Below are positions 8,819 to 17,020 of a DNA stretch of 64,000 nt, one piece after another (position 1 is the first letter of the stretch; the number at the start of each line of letters is the position of its first letter). Location of the stretch: assembly GCF_001014615.2 (NCBI RefSeq), contig NZ_LBCQ02000009.1, positions 62,001-126,000 on the forward strand. Direction: 5' to 3'. The notes beneath the pieces are model-generated. The model made no database searches. It was given only the letters and a program-made list of their open reading frames with translations, and was not told where the DNA came from. The position numbers and the translations under genes are program-made. The DNA comes from Aquamicrobium sp. LC103. Lineage in GTDB: Bacteria > Pseudomonadota > Alphaproteobacteria > Rhizobiales > Rhizobiaceae.

Positions 8819-10090
8819 TCATTCATTCGTTCCCACAGCACTATCAGTTATCCGCAGCAAATGCGTAGCGCGCGTCTCAATGACGGCGCGTATCTCTTTA
8901 AGGATGACATGCGCGATGCCCTCGGCTTCCAGATCGCCGAGCAATCCATCCGCCTGCTTCCGTATCTGTCCCGCCAGATCAGCCATATCTTTCACAAGAA
9001 GCCGCTGCGCGCCCTTGGTGTCAGGGACGAGCGTCAGCCATTGCTTGAGGTGGATGGTGTCAGGAACGTTGCGCCCCCCGATCGCCATAGCGAGCTTCTT
9101 CGCAAGCCGCGGATAGGCGGCTGTACACACCACGTCATAGAGCGGCGCCAGGTCAGGCACGCGGTCCCGGTACAGCAGCGCATAGTTCTTGGCATGAGCG
9201 TCCGCGTTGCCAACGAGATAGTGGAAAATCAGCATCCGGATGAAGCCGAGGCGATCCGCTGCAGGGCGCGCGGTCGCGCTGTCGATGAGCCCGAGCGAAG
9301 CCGATACTCCCGGCCCGCCTTCGTCTTCATACTTGAGCTCCGGCGGCACGCTGAGCGCCTGACAGAAATCCTCCTGGTGTAGCCGCGTGATGGTGCCGTC
9401 CTTATGCAGGCTGCGGTCATAGCGCTCCACCAGGAGGAACGAAACCTCGCCCGCACGGCGCATCTCAACCTTCGGCACAGGCAGGCCAAGCCGCGCCGCC
9501 AGGCGCAGGCAGAACAGCTCGTTCTCGACGGTGCCCTCCAGCGCCTGGATGAACGGCTTGAGGATATGGGTGGTAGGTCGCCCGCCCTTGGCGAGGCCGA
9601 TGTTTTGACCGTCAACACAGACCGCGAGTTTGTCCTGCGCGCCGGCAAGAGACAGGCGCACGCCCTCTTCCCCGCCAAGCAGCGGGCGGTCACGCAGCTT
9701 GGCGATGATCTCGGCAAGCCGCCCGGAACCCAATATTTCGACACCGTCTTCATCGGAAGGCGGGGCCTGTCCGGCGGGATAAAGCGACAAGGCGCCGGCA
9801 CATTCGCCGCCGATCACTTCAAGCAGGCCAAAGGCGTTGCCGGATGAAATCCCGAGTGCCCCAGCAAGGCGCTGCCGCGCCCCTTCATCCGGCAATAGTC
9901 CCGAGAAGAAAGGCCGGACAGTTCGGTCGGCGAATGGCGCCTCCTGCAAAGACATGGAGAACGAGATTGCCCGCGCCTCCCGGCTTGCGAGATATCCGGC
10001 GTCATAGGTAAAGCTAAGAGCGCCGCCGTCATCCTGGCTGAGCGCGCCGGCCTTTGCTTCATTGAACCAGACGTCAAGAATATGCGTCAC
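8819..10090 (-). CDS. hipA: HipA-like serine/threonine kinase toxin
   Basis: 423 residues, close to the E. coli HipA length. The N-terminal HipA subdomain (about 7-105) is followed by the kinase fold: a P-loop SLAGAQDKLAV equivalent to the autophosphorylation loop of HipA, the PTTHILKP nucleotide-binding stretch, the catalytic loop GNADAHAKNY and the metal-binding APLYD. HipA proteins phosphorylate an aminoacyl-tRNA synthetase such as GltX and slow growth. Translation starts at GTG 10090, overlapping the antitoxin gene by 4 bp (GTGA), the usual coupled order. All active-site motifs look intact. Confidence 0.93.
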   Translation of the reverse strand: MTHILDVWFNEAKAGALSQDDGGALSFTYDAGYLASREARAISFSMSLQEAPFADRTVRPFFSGLLPDEGARQRLAGALGISSGNAFGLLEVIGGECAGALSLYPAGQAPPSDEDGVEILGSGRLAEIIAKLRDRPLLGGEEGVRLSLAGAQDKLAVCVDGQNIGLAKGGRPTTHILKPFIQALEGTVENELFCLRLAARLGLPVPKVEMRRAGEVSFLLVERYDRSLHKDGTITRLHQEDFCQALSVPPELKYEDEGGPGVSASLGLIDSATARPAADRLGFIRMLIFHYLVGNADAHAKNYALLYRDRVPDLAPLYDVVCTAAYPRLAKKLAMAIGGRNVPDTIHLKQWLTLVPDTKGAQRLLVKDMADLAGQIRKQADGLLGDLEAEGIAHVILKEIRAVIETRATHLLRITDSAVGTNE

Positions 10091-10314
10091 GGCTCACTCT
10101 CCCGCCGGCTGCGGACCGAGACGCTAAGCCCGAGGGATGCGGCCACCTGGAGGGCGCGTCCGATCTGGCAGCTCTCCTTCCCGGCTTCGAGCTCGCGCAC
10201 GAAGCGTATGCCCACGCCGGTCAGCCCGGCGAGCTGCTCCTGGGTTAGTTTCTGTGCCTTCCGCTCCTCACGGATCAGAAGGCCAAGGCTTTTGGTATCT
10301 GTGATTGTTTGCAT
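10087..10314 (-). CDS. hipB: HipB-like XRE antitoxin
   Basis: 75 residues, mostly one Cro/CI helix-turn-helix (LTQEQLAGLTGVGIRFVREL, about 23-42). It should bind DNA as a dimer and neutralise HipA. ATG at 10314 is preceded by an AGGGA-like site that itself lies inside a palindrome. A TATAAT -10 box reads on the minus strand at 10335-10340, overlapping that palindrome, so HipB binding would block its own promoter. Confidence 0.92.
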   Translation of the reverse strand: MQTITDTKSLGLLIREERKAQKLTQEQLAGLTGVGIRFVRELEAGKESCQIGRALQVAASLGLSVSVRSRRESEP

Positions 10315-10316
10315 AA

Positions 10317-10435
10317 ATCATCCCTATCGGGACGATTATAACAGCCTACCGGCAAAAATCCAGAAAAAGAACCGATCGGGATTATTTCAAGGAAAATGGC
10401 ATGTGACAAACTATAAACATCCCGATCGGGATGAT
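10317..10435. promoter_or_regulatory. Three HipB operator candidates, evenly spaced
   Basis: Three related palindromes built on ATCATCCC-NATC-GGGATGAT lie at 10317-10336 (one mismatch between arms), 10366-10385 (left arm degenerate) and 10416-10435 (inner 16 bp, 10418-10433, perfect). Their centres are 49 and 50 bp apart. The first covers the hipB -10 box and ribosome site. Such repeated operators fit cooperative autoregulation by HipBA. Confidence 0.7.
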
Positions 10436-10483
10436 TGTTACGTTCGGGGACTGCGGGCTTGCACAAGCGATGAAAGTGGCTGA

Positions 10484-10501
10484 TAGCTCATCCGGACGAG
10501 G
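10484..10501 (+). promoter_or_regulatory. Repeated catabolic promoter element, copy A
   Basis: TAGCT-CATCCG-GACGAGG, 58 bp upstream of the FAD dehydrogenase start at 10560. It matches the TAGTC-N6-GACGATG pattern found before other catabolic units in this window, with two changes in the left arm and GACGAGG on the right. Confidence 0.5.
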
Positions 10502-10559
10502 CAGCCCGCCGCCGCCCTGCTAGCTTCCGCTGGGGAGTAGTACGACATGCGGAGGAATG

Positions 10560-11906
10560 ATGGAAGCCAACGTCGTCGTCGTGGGTTCCGGCGCGGCTGG
10601 CCTGATGGCCGCTGTCGAGGCGGCAGATCAGGGTGCCACGGTCATCGTCCTTGAATCGGAACCGATGACGGGTGGCAGCACGCGCCTGTCCGGCGCCTAT
10701 GTTGCCCTGTGCGAGACGCCGCTGCAGCCCGGCACGCGCGAAGAGCTCTACGAAGACCTCGTCCATTCGCACCACAACGACTGCCAGGAAGACCTCTCCC
10801 GCCTCTATGTCGACGAAGCCGCAGCCACCCACCGCAAGCTTGAGGATGTCGGCGTACGCTTCGTCCGGGCCTTCCGCTTCGCGCATATGAGCAGGCCGTG
10901 GGCGCACGAGCTTTCCGGCGACGAGATGTCCGGTGGCGCTGAAATCGTCACGCGGCTCGAAGCTGCCGCCCGCGCGCGTGGCGTGCGCATCGAAACCGAC
11001 GCGCGTGTCCGGCGGCTGCTCATCGAGGCTGGTCGTGTCACCGGCGTCAACTTCGAACGCGACGACGAGACGCATCGGTGCATGGCAACGCGCGGGGTGG
11101 TACTGGCCACCGGTGGCTTCACCCGCAGCCGCGAGCTGATCCGAAATTTCGGTCGACCAGGCTCGGAAAGCATCCTTCCACTGACCGGGCAGGGATCGCG
11201 TGGTGACGGCCTGCTGATGGGCATGAGCGCCGGCGCCGGCATCTCCTACATGACCGTCGGCGTCGCACCCACCGCGCCCTCCGATCCCGAGACCGGAAAA
11301 GGCGCAATGGTTCTGTATGCTGGTGCCATCGCGCTCAACCGGGAAGGCAGACGCTTCTGCCGCGAAAGCGATCTCTACATTGACACCTGCTGGGCGCTGC
11401 TTTCTCAGCCCGACGCGGTATGCGTTCAGGTCTACGATAGCCGCATGAAGGCCAGTTACGCGCAGACGATGATGGGCAAGGTTCTGACGGGCTTTCGCGA
11501 GTTTGAGGCACCCACGCTGGAAGTGTTGGCGCGACAACTCGCAGCCGAGGGTTTCGATGCCTGCGGCATCGTCGCCGGCGTCGAGCGATACAACGTGCAG
11601 CTTGCAGGCAGCGGCGACACCGATTTCGGCCGAGCCCACGCGGTCGGCGATTCAGGTGTGCTGCTGCCGATTGCCGAAGCACCCTTCCATGCCGTTATCT
11701 GCCGCGCGGGCACCACTCACTTCAACGGCGGGCTGACGGTCGACACGAGCATGAATGTGCAGAACGTCTATGGCGACCCCATCGCCGGACTTTACGCGGC
11801 GGGCGAAGTCACGGGCGGCTTCCACGGCGCCGGCTACATGTCCGGCACCTTCGTCGGAATGGCGCTGATCTTTGGGCGCGTCGCGGGCCGTAGCGCAGCA
11901 GCCTGA
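10560..11906 (+). CDS. FAD-dependent oxidoreductase, fumarate reductase/3-ketosteroid dehydrogenase-like
   Basis: 448 residues. The N-terminus carries VVVGSGAAGLMAAVEAADQG (FAD ADP-binding motif) and GSTRLSGAY; the C-terminus has the NGGLTVD and GLYAAGEVTGGFHGAGYMSG signatures of the FAD_binding_2 family. This family includes fumarate reductases, urocanate reductase and 3-ketosteroid delta-1 dehydrogenases, although the protein is shorter than typical KstD (about 560). GGAGG at 10551-10555 favours ATG 10560 over the adjacent ATG 10557. It stands alone behind copy A of the shared promoter element, so a steroid or side-chain desaturation role is likely but unproven. Confidence 0.85.
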   Translation: MEANVVVVGSGAAGLMAAVEAADQGATVIVLESEPMTGGSTRLSGAYVALCETPLQPGTREELYEDLVHSHHNDCQEDLSRLYVDEAAATHRKLEDVGVRFVRAFRFAHMSRPWAHELSGDEMSGGAEIVTRLEAAARARGVRIETDARVRRLLIEAGRVTGVNFERDDETHRCMATRGVVLATGGFTRSRELIRNFGRPGSESILPLTGQGSRGDGLLMGMSAGAGISYMTVGVAPTAPSDPETGKGAMVLYAGAIALNREGRRFCRESDLYIDTCWALLSQPDAVCVQVYDSRMKASYAQTMMGKVLTGFREFEAPTLEVLARQLAAEGFDACGIVAGVERYNVQLAGSGDTDFGRAHAVGDSGVLLPIAEAPFHAVICRAGTTHFNGGLTVDTSMNVQNVYGDPIAGLYAAGEVTGGFHGAGYMSGTFVGMALIFGRVAGRSAAA

Positions 11907-11980
11907 TCCGCTCGCCCCAGGTCAGGCCCATAGTGCTAATGGACGATACCGTCCGGCAGGCAGACCGCATGGAGGCAAGG

Positions 11981-12270
11981 ATGAAATTCGCCCATATCGC
12001 CGGCGGCGCGGCAGCCGCCGTTCTCGTTTCAACGCTTACGCTGCAGGCTGCGACGCGCCACGAGGTGTGGAAGATCAGCGCCGATGTAACCAGCGCCAGC
12101 AGCTCATGGACGACGGCCTGGGCGTCACCAACCTCAATTTCTTCGGCAGCCTCACGAAGGAGAGGGCCAACACCATCGTGTGCACCGGCGAGATCGAGAA
12201 GAAGTGGTGACCACCGGCACCGTCGATTGCGGCGCCGGGCGCAATAGTCCCACGTCAATAATCCATCTGG
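11981..12270 (+). pseudogene. Small secreted protein gene broken by frameshifts
   Basis: ATG 11981 begins a good Sec signal peptide (MKFAHIAGGAAAAVLVSTLT) and continues with RHEVWKISADVTSA. Sensible protein then resumes in a second frame (QQLMDDGLGVTNLNFFGSLT, then KERANTIVCTGEIEKKW, stop at 12210) and again in a third frame (VVTTGTVDCGAG). Read together these give a secreted protein of about 95-100 residues with two cysteines. Two frameshifts, near 12085 and 12203, break it. I do not recognise the family. Sequencing error is an alternative explanation. Confidence 0.5.
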
Positions 12271-12276
12271 ACGAGG
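12259..12276 (+). promoter_or_regulatory. Repeated catabolic promoter element, copy B
   Basis: TAATC-CATCTG-GACGAGG, 61 bp upstream of the TTG start at 12338. It differs from the TAGTC-N6-GACGATG consensus at one left-arm and one right-arm base and shares GACGAGG with copy A. Confidence 0.55.
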
Positions 12277-12337
12277 CGCATCGGCGCCGATCGGCAGATG
12301 CCCTTGCCGATTGGGCGCCAAAACGGGAGGAACCGAC

Positions 12338-13093
12338 TTGGGAAGACTTACGGGCAAGACCGCTTACATCACCGGCGGCGCATCGGGCATCGGCCGGTCC
12401 GCAGCGCAGCTTTTTGCGCGCGAGGGCGCACGGCTCTGCGTGCTCGACCTTTCCGAGGATGCAGGCAACGTGTTGGTGGCCGACATCCGGCGGAATGGCG
12501 GTGACGCCGTCTTCGCGGTCGCCGACATCACCTCGGAAGATTCCGTCACCGCTGCGTTCGAGAAGGGACACGGAGCAGTAGGTTCCACCGACATCCTGCT
12601 CAACTGTGCAGGCGGCTCGTCGGTCCGCGACGGCAGCATCGTCGATGCCCCGATCGAAGAACTCTGGCGCGTCATGCAGCTCGACGTGCTCGGCACCATT
12701 CTGGCCTGTCGTGCCGTCATTCCGGCGATGGTCGAAAAGGGCGGCGGCTCGATCGTCAACATGTCATCCAGCGTCACCATGGCGAGCGTTCCGGGGATCG
12801 ACTTCTACACCGCCGCCAAGGGCGCGGTCTCATCGCTCACCCGCACGCTTGCCGCGCAGCATGCCGCCTCGCGCATTCGCGTCAATGCGCTCGCTCCGGG
12901 CGTAACGATGACCGAGCGCGTGCTTCAGATCTCCGGCGGAGACGTCTCGCGCTTTCCGCTGTCACAGAAGCAGCGGTTGGGGCCGGCGCTGCCGGAACAG
13001 GTCGCAGCGGCCGCCCTGTTCCTCGCAAGTGACGATGCGGCAATGGTGACGGGTGTGATACTGCCTGTCGACGGCGGCGCGTCATCGTGGTGA
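12338..13093 (+). CDS. Short-chain dehydrogenase/reductase (SDR)
   Basis: 251 residues. Classical SDR: cofactor motif TGGASGIG near the N-terminus, an NCAGG motif, catalytic Ser in MSSSV and the active-site YTAAKGA, ending with VDGGASSW. The start is TTG at 12338, chosen because GGGAGG sits 7 bases upstream; the frame stays open further up without a comparable site. It leads an SDR-SDR-acyl-CoA ligase operon behind promoter element copy B. A hydroxysteroid or 3-hydroxyacyl-CoA dehydrogenase role is inferred from context. Confidence 0.88.
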   Translation: MGRLTGKTAYITGGASGIGRSAAQLFAREGARLCVLDLSEDAGNVLVADIRRNGGDAVFAVADITSEDSVTAAFEKGHGAVGSTDILLNCAGGSSVRDGSIVDAPIEELWRVMQLDVLGTILACRAVIPAMVEKGGGSIVNMSSSVTMASVPGIDFYTAAKGAVSSLTRTLAAQHAASRIRVNALAPGVTMTERVLQISGGDVSRFPLSQKQRLGPALPEQVAAAALFLASDDAAMVTGVILPVDGGASSW

Positions 13094-13116
13094 ACAGTGA
13101 ACAGCAAGGGGAGAAC

Positions 13117-13878
13117 ATGATGGCAGGTCGGCTCGACGGCAAGGTAGCTTTCATCACGGGTGCCAGCCAAGGCATCGGAGAGACGACGGCGCGGCTCTTC
13201 GCGCGCGAAGGCGCCAGGGTGGTGCTGGCCGCGCGGCGGCGTGCCGAAAGCGAGAAGGTCGTTGCCGAGATCGAAAGCGCCGGCGGCACTGCCATATTCG
13301 TGCCGTGCGACGTCAGCGAGCCGGACAGCGTGGAGCAGGCTTTCGCGCAGGCCGACAGGGCTTGGGGACGCCTCGACGTGCTGTTCAACAATGCCGGCGG
13401 CTCCAGCCCTGACGACGGCCCGCTCACGAAGACGTCGCTAGACACCTTCTGGAAGACCTTGCGTCTCGATCTCTTCGGCACTTGGCTGTGCAGCCGCGCC
13501 GCCATCCCGCTGATGCAGAAATCCGGCGGCGGCTCGATCGTCAACAGCGCCTCGATCATGGGCGAGATGGGTGTGCCCAACCGCGATGCCTACACCGCGG
13601 CCAAGGGTGGCATCATTGCCCTGACGCGCTCGATGGCCGTGGAATTCGCGTCTGACGGCATCCGCGTCAACGTCGTCATCCCCGGCGCGGTGACCACGGA
13701 GCGCGTGCTCGAGTTCTTCGACCGCGAGCCGCATCTCAAGAAGCAGTTCGACGCCTACCTGCTTGGCATGGCCGAGCCCATCGATGTCGCGCAGGCGGTG
13801 CTCTTCCTAGCCTCCGACGAATCCCGTCGCACGACCGGGCAAAAGCTGCCCGTCGACAGCGGCATCCTCATCTCCTGA
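13117..13878 (+). CDS. Short-chain dehydrogenase/reductase (SDR)
   Basis: 253 residues from ATG 13117, preceded by AAGGGGAG. Motifs: TGASQGIG, NNAGG, Ser of NSASI, active-site YTAAKGG, and a C-terminal VDSGILIS. It follows the first SDR by 23 bp and precedes an acyl-CoA ligase by 10 bp. The two SDRs are clearly related but not close duplicates. Probably an NAD(P)-dependent alcohol dehydrogenase in the same pathway as its neighbours. Confidence 0.88.
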   Translation: MMAGRLDGKVAFITGASQGIGETTARLFAREGARVVLAARRRAESEKVVAEIESAGGTAIFVPCDVSEPDSVEQAFAQADRAWGRLDVLFNNAGGSSPDDGPLTKTSLDTFWKTLRLDLFGTWLCSRAAIPLMQKSGGGSIVNSASIMGEMGVPNRDAYTAAKGGIIALTRSMAVEFASDGIRVNVVIPGAVTTERVLEFFDREPHLKKQFDAYLLGMAEPIDVAQAVLFLASDESRRTTGQKLPVDSGILIS

Positions 13879-13888
13879 GTGGAACCGG

Positions 13889-15433
13889 ATGGAAATCCTC
13901 AACCAGATCCTCGCACGCAACGTCCGCCTTCTGCCGGAGCGCCCCTTCATCATCACAGACAGCAAGACGCTCACCTATGCCGAGTTCGGTGAGCGCACGG
14001 CGCGGCTCGCCAACGTCCTCGCAGCGCGGGGCATCGGCAAGGGCGACAAGGTCGGTCTCTATCTGCCCTCGACGCCCCTGATGGCGGTGGCGTTCTGGGC
14101 CTGCCAGCGTCTGGGCGCGGTGCCCGCACCACTGAGTGCGATGTTCCGCCATGCGGAACTGCGCAAGATCGTGGCTCGCACCGGAATGAAGGCAGTGGTC
14201 GCGGACGGCACCACCTGGCCCTATTTTTCGGAGATCCACGACGAATTCCCCGCGCTCGAGACATGCCTTGTCGCCGGCGGCGGCGGCGGCGCCGGGGCTG
14301 ACGACCTCGACACTCTGATCGCTGCCGCCGACGCACAGTTCGACAATGTCGCCTGCGAAGCCGACGAGATCGCATCGCTCTTCTTCACGTCGGGCACGAC
14401 GGGAACGCCAAAAGGCACCGCGCAGTCGCATTATGGCCTGTCGTCCACCTTGCGCGACATGATGGTCTCGCACCGGACCCGGTTCGGCCATGAAATCTAC
14501 CTGTGCGCCGTTCCGCTGTTCACCAATTTCGGCCTCACCGTGACCCTGAACCTGTGTCTCTACACCGGCGGCACGATCGTGCTGCACGAACGGTGGGACA
14601 CGGAGCGCGTGATGGCCGACATCAGCCGCTACCGCGCGACATATTTCGGCGGCACGCCGACAATGTACGTCTACATGGTCAACGAGCATGACCCGAGCCG
14701 CCATGACCTGTCGTCGCTGCGCATCTGCACGACCGGCGGCTCCCCGGTCCCCCAGCCGGTCATCAAGCGATTCGAGGAACTGTCGGGCGTCAAGGTTGCG
14801 CAGGTCTACGGCGCAACCGAGACCTGCGGCCAGAACGTGATCGAGCCGACGCTTGGCCTGCGCAAGCCGGGCTCGGCCGGCCTACCGGTCGGCTCGTCCC
14901 GCATCTATATCGTCAACGACGACGACGTGGAACTTCCCGTCGGAGAGATCGGGGAGGTCATCATCGGTGGCGACTGTGTCGCACTCGGTTATTTGGGCGA
15001 CGAAGAAGCCACCGCTCAGGCCTTCGGGCCACTGGGGTGGCGCTCCGGCGATCTCGGTTTCGTCGACAGCGATGGCTTCCTCTTCATCGTGGACCGCAAG
15101 AAGGACGTCATCATCACCGGCGGCCACAACATCTATCCGCTTGAGGTCGAGAGCGTCCTTTATCGCCATCCGGCAGTGGCCATGTGCGCGGTCGTCGGCG
15201 CGTCCGACGAGGAGAAGGGCGAGGTTCCGGTTGCCGTCGTCGTACTCGCTGACGGCGCCACTGCCACTGCGGAAGACCTACGTGGATGGTGCCGCGCAGA
15301 ACTCGCCGCCTACAAGGCACCGCGCCGCGTCGAGCTTATCGACAACATGCCGGTTGAGGCCGCCAAGATCCGCAAGCGCGATCTGGTCGAGGCGCTGAAG
15401 GGCGAAGGTCTGGACAAGTACCGAAGGGCGTAG
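13889..15433 (+). CDS. Acyl-CoA ligase, ANL superfamily
   Basis: 514 residues. The AMP-binding P-loop reads FFTSGTTGTPKGT, motif A5 is YGATETCGQN, and the C-terminal hinge and lid include GWRSGDLGFVD, DRKKDVIITGGHNIYPLEVE and the catalytic Lys region AAKIRKRDL. These enzymes activate a carboxylic acid to its CoA thioester with ATP. With two SDRs upstream and the shared promoter element it probably activates a steroid side chain or ring-derived acid. It is distinct from the FadD3-like ligase at 61227. Confidence 0.92.
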   Translation: MEILNQILARNVRLLPERPFIITDSKTLTYAEFGERTARLANVLAARGIGKGDKVGLYLPSTPLMAVAFWACQRLGAVPAPLSAMFRHAELRKIVARTGMKAVVADGTTWPYFSEIHDEFPALETCLVAGGGGGAGADDLDTLIAAADAQFDNVACEADEIASLFFTSGTTGTPKGTAQSHYGLSSTLRDMMVSHRTRFGHEIYLCAVPLFTNFGLTVTLNLCLYTGGTIVLHERWDTERVMADISRYRATYFGGTPTMYVYMVNEHDPSRHDLSSLRICTTGGSPVPQPVIKRFEELSGVKVAQVYGATETCGQNVIEPTLGLRKPGSAGLPVGSSRIYIVNDDDVELPVGEIGEVIIGGDCVALGYLGDEEATAQAFGPLGWRSGDLGFVDSDGFLFIVDRKKDVIITGGHNIYPLEVESVLYRHPAVAMCAVVGASDEEKGEVPVAVVVLADGATATAEDLRGWCRAELAAYKAPRRVELIDNMPVEAAKIRKRDLVEALKGEGLDKYRRA

Positions 15434-15470
15434 GCCACCTTCCCCGGGCACTAGGGCGAAGGCACGCGTC

Positions 15471-16268
15471 CTAATCCGTCGCGTGCCTGATCTTCACAAC
15501 GTCGCCGGACGCGCCATAGGCACTCCAGCCGCCATCGACCGGCAGGACCACCCCGGTGACGTAGCTCGCCCAGTCGGAAAACAGGAAGACTGCGGCCTTG
15601 GCCATCTCTTCGGTTTCCGCCATCCGTGCCAAAGGCGTCCGGCGCTCGATAACACCGGGGTCGAACACCTTGCGTTCGAGCAGGTCCTTCACCATCGGCG
15701 TCTTGGTATAGGCAGGAGCTATCGCGTTGACGCGAATGCCATATTCGCCCCACTCGCAGGCAAGTGTCTTCGTCAGATGGCCTACGCCCGCCTTGGCGAC
15801 GCCATAAGCCGAGCGGCCGGGAAAGGCGTCCAGTCCCACGATCGACGAGACGTTGACCATCGCACCGCTCCGCTGCTCTACCATCAGCCGGCCCGCCGCG
15901 CGAGAAATGAGGAGTGTGCCCCACAGGCTGACGTCGAAGACACGCCGCCAGTGTTTCGTCGATTGCTCGTGCAAGGGCACAAGATCGTCTCCGATACCGG
16001 CAGCGTTGAACACGAGGTCGATCCCGCCCAGGGCGTCAGAGGCTTCGGCGACCATGCGGTCGGCATCCGCCTCCACGGCAACGTCGCCTTGCACCGCGCC
16101 ATGCGCACCCAGTTTGTCGCATGCCTGCTGAACCCTGTCCCCCGCCAGATCGCAGAGCACAACCCTTGCGTTGAGCTCAAGCAGCAGCCTTGCGGTCTCG
16201 GCCCCGATGCCGCTTGCGCCGCCTGTCACCAGCGCGCGTTGCCCCTTGAAATCGATCGGCGGTGTCAT
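15471..16268 (-). CDS. Short-chain dehydrogenase/reductase (SDR)
   Basis: 265 residues. TGGASGIG (about 16-23), NAAGI, catalytic Ser in NVSSI, YGVAKAG active site, and VDGGWSAYG near the end. ATG 16268 overlaps the preceding SDR by 4 bp. It is the last gene of the Liv-transporter operon and converges on the acyl-CoA ligase across a 37-bp gap in which I see no strong terminator. Likely an NAD(P)-dependent alcohol dehydrogenase for the imported compound. Confidence 0.88.
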   Translation of the reverse strand: MTPPIDFKGQRALVTGGASGIGAETARLLLELNARVVLCDLAGDRVQQACDKLGAHGAVQGDVAVEADADRMVAEASDALGGIDLVFNAAGIGDDLVPLHEQSTKHWRRVFDVSLWGTLLISRAAGRLMVEQRSGAMVNVSSIVGLDAFPGRSAYGVAKAGVGHLTKTLACEWGEYGIRVNAIAPAYTKTPMVKDLLERKVFDPGVIERRTPLARMAETEEMAKAAVFLFSDWASYVTGVVLPVDGGWSAYGASGDVVKIRHATD

Positions 16269-17020
16269 ACGTCCGGATCCGCTCCATCATCTTCGTGGGG
16301 CTTGAAGTGGAAGTCCGGGCCCCACTGGTCGCGCGGACGCGCGTGTACCTGCCAGTAGGCATCCGCGACGCGGTCATGGTCGTAGGGCGTGTCCTTCGCC
16401 ATCGTGCCGTGGATGGCGACGGTGGAAACCTGCACGCCATGAGGCGACAGTTCCTTGTAGAGCGAATGGCCAAGGCTGCGCAGCGCCGCCTTGCCAAGCG
16501 ACGTGACACCCCATTCGATCCACGGGCCAAATGCCAGCACGCCACCGGTGAGCAGGATCGTCCCGCGGCCGCGTTCGATCATGCCGGGCGCGACTTCCCG
16601 CGCCAGATGATGCGCGCCCGCGACATTGGTGCGGAAGCTGTCCATCAGGTAATCGAAGTCGACAGGCTCGCCATGTGCCTTCCAGCCCGGCGCCGTCGCA
16701 TATCGCGCCTCGCCGATGCCCGACGGCGTGACCAAGCGCGACGGCTCGATGATGGCGGCGTTGTAGATCGCTGCTTCTGCCTCGCCGTGCGTTTCTCGCA
16801 ACTTTGCCACGACCCGCGAGATCGTGGCGGGGTCGCCCGCGTCGGCGACGACCCCCCTGGTATCCAGCCCTTCCGCATCGAGCTGCTTCTGGTACGCCGC
16901 GACGGCATCGGGGCGACGCGCCACGAAGGCGACGCTCATGCCGCCCTGTGCGAAGCGGCGGACCAGCGCTATGCCGAGGCCGGGACCGGCCCCCACGACC
17001 ATCGCAAGCGGCTTGCCCAT
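16265..17020 (-). CDS. SDR-fold protein lacking the catalytic tyrosine
   Basis: 251 residues from ATG 17020; the longer upstream frame lies inside the permease gene. The cofactor loop is GAGPGLG and NAAI follows, so NAD(P) binding seems kept. The YxxxK site reads TSLGKAALRSLG: Lys is present but Tyr is replaced by Thr. Several SDR subfamilies share this LGKAAL pattern and may be atypical or non-redox. It also carries a longer C-terminal tail with a PRDQWGPDFHFKPH segment. It overlaps the permease by 1 bp (TGATG). Confidence 0.8.
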   Translation of the reverse strand: MGKPLAMVVGAGPGLGIALVRRFAQGGMSVAFVARRPDAVAAYQKQLDAEGLDTRGVVADAGDPATISRVVAKLRETHGEAEAAIYNAAIIEPSRLVTPSGIGEARYATAPGWKAHGEPVDFDYLMDSFRTNVAGAHHLAREVAPGMIERGRGTILLTGGVLAFGPWIEWGVTSLGKAALRSLGHSLYKELSPHGVQVSTVAIHGTMAKDTPYDHDRVADAYWQVHARPRDQWGPDFHFKPHEDDGADPDV

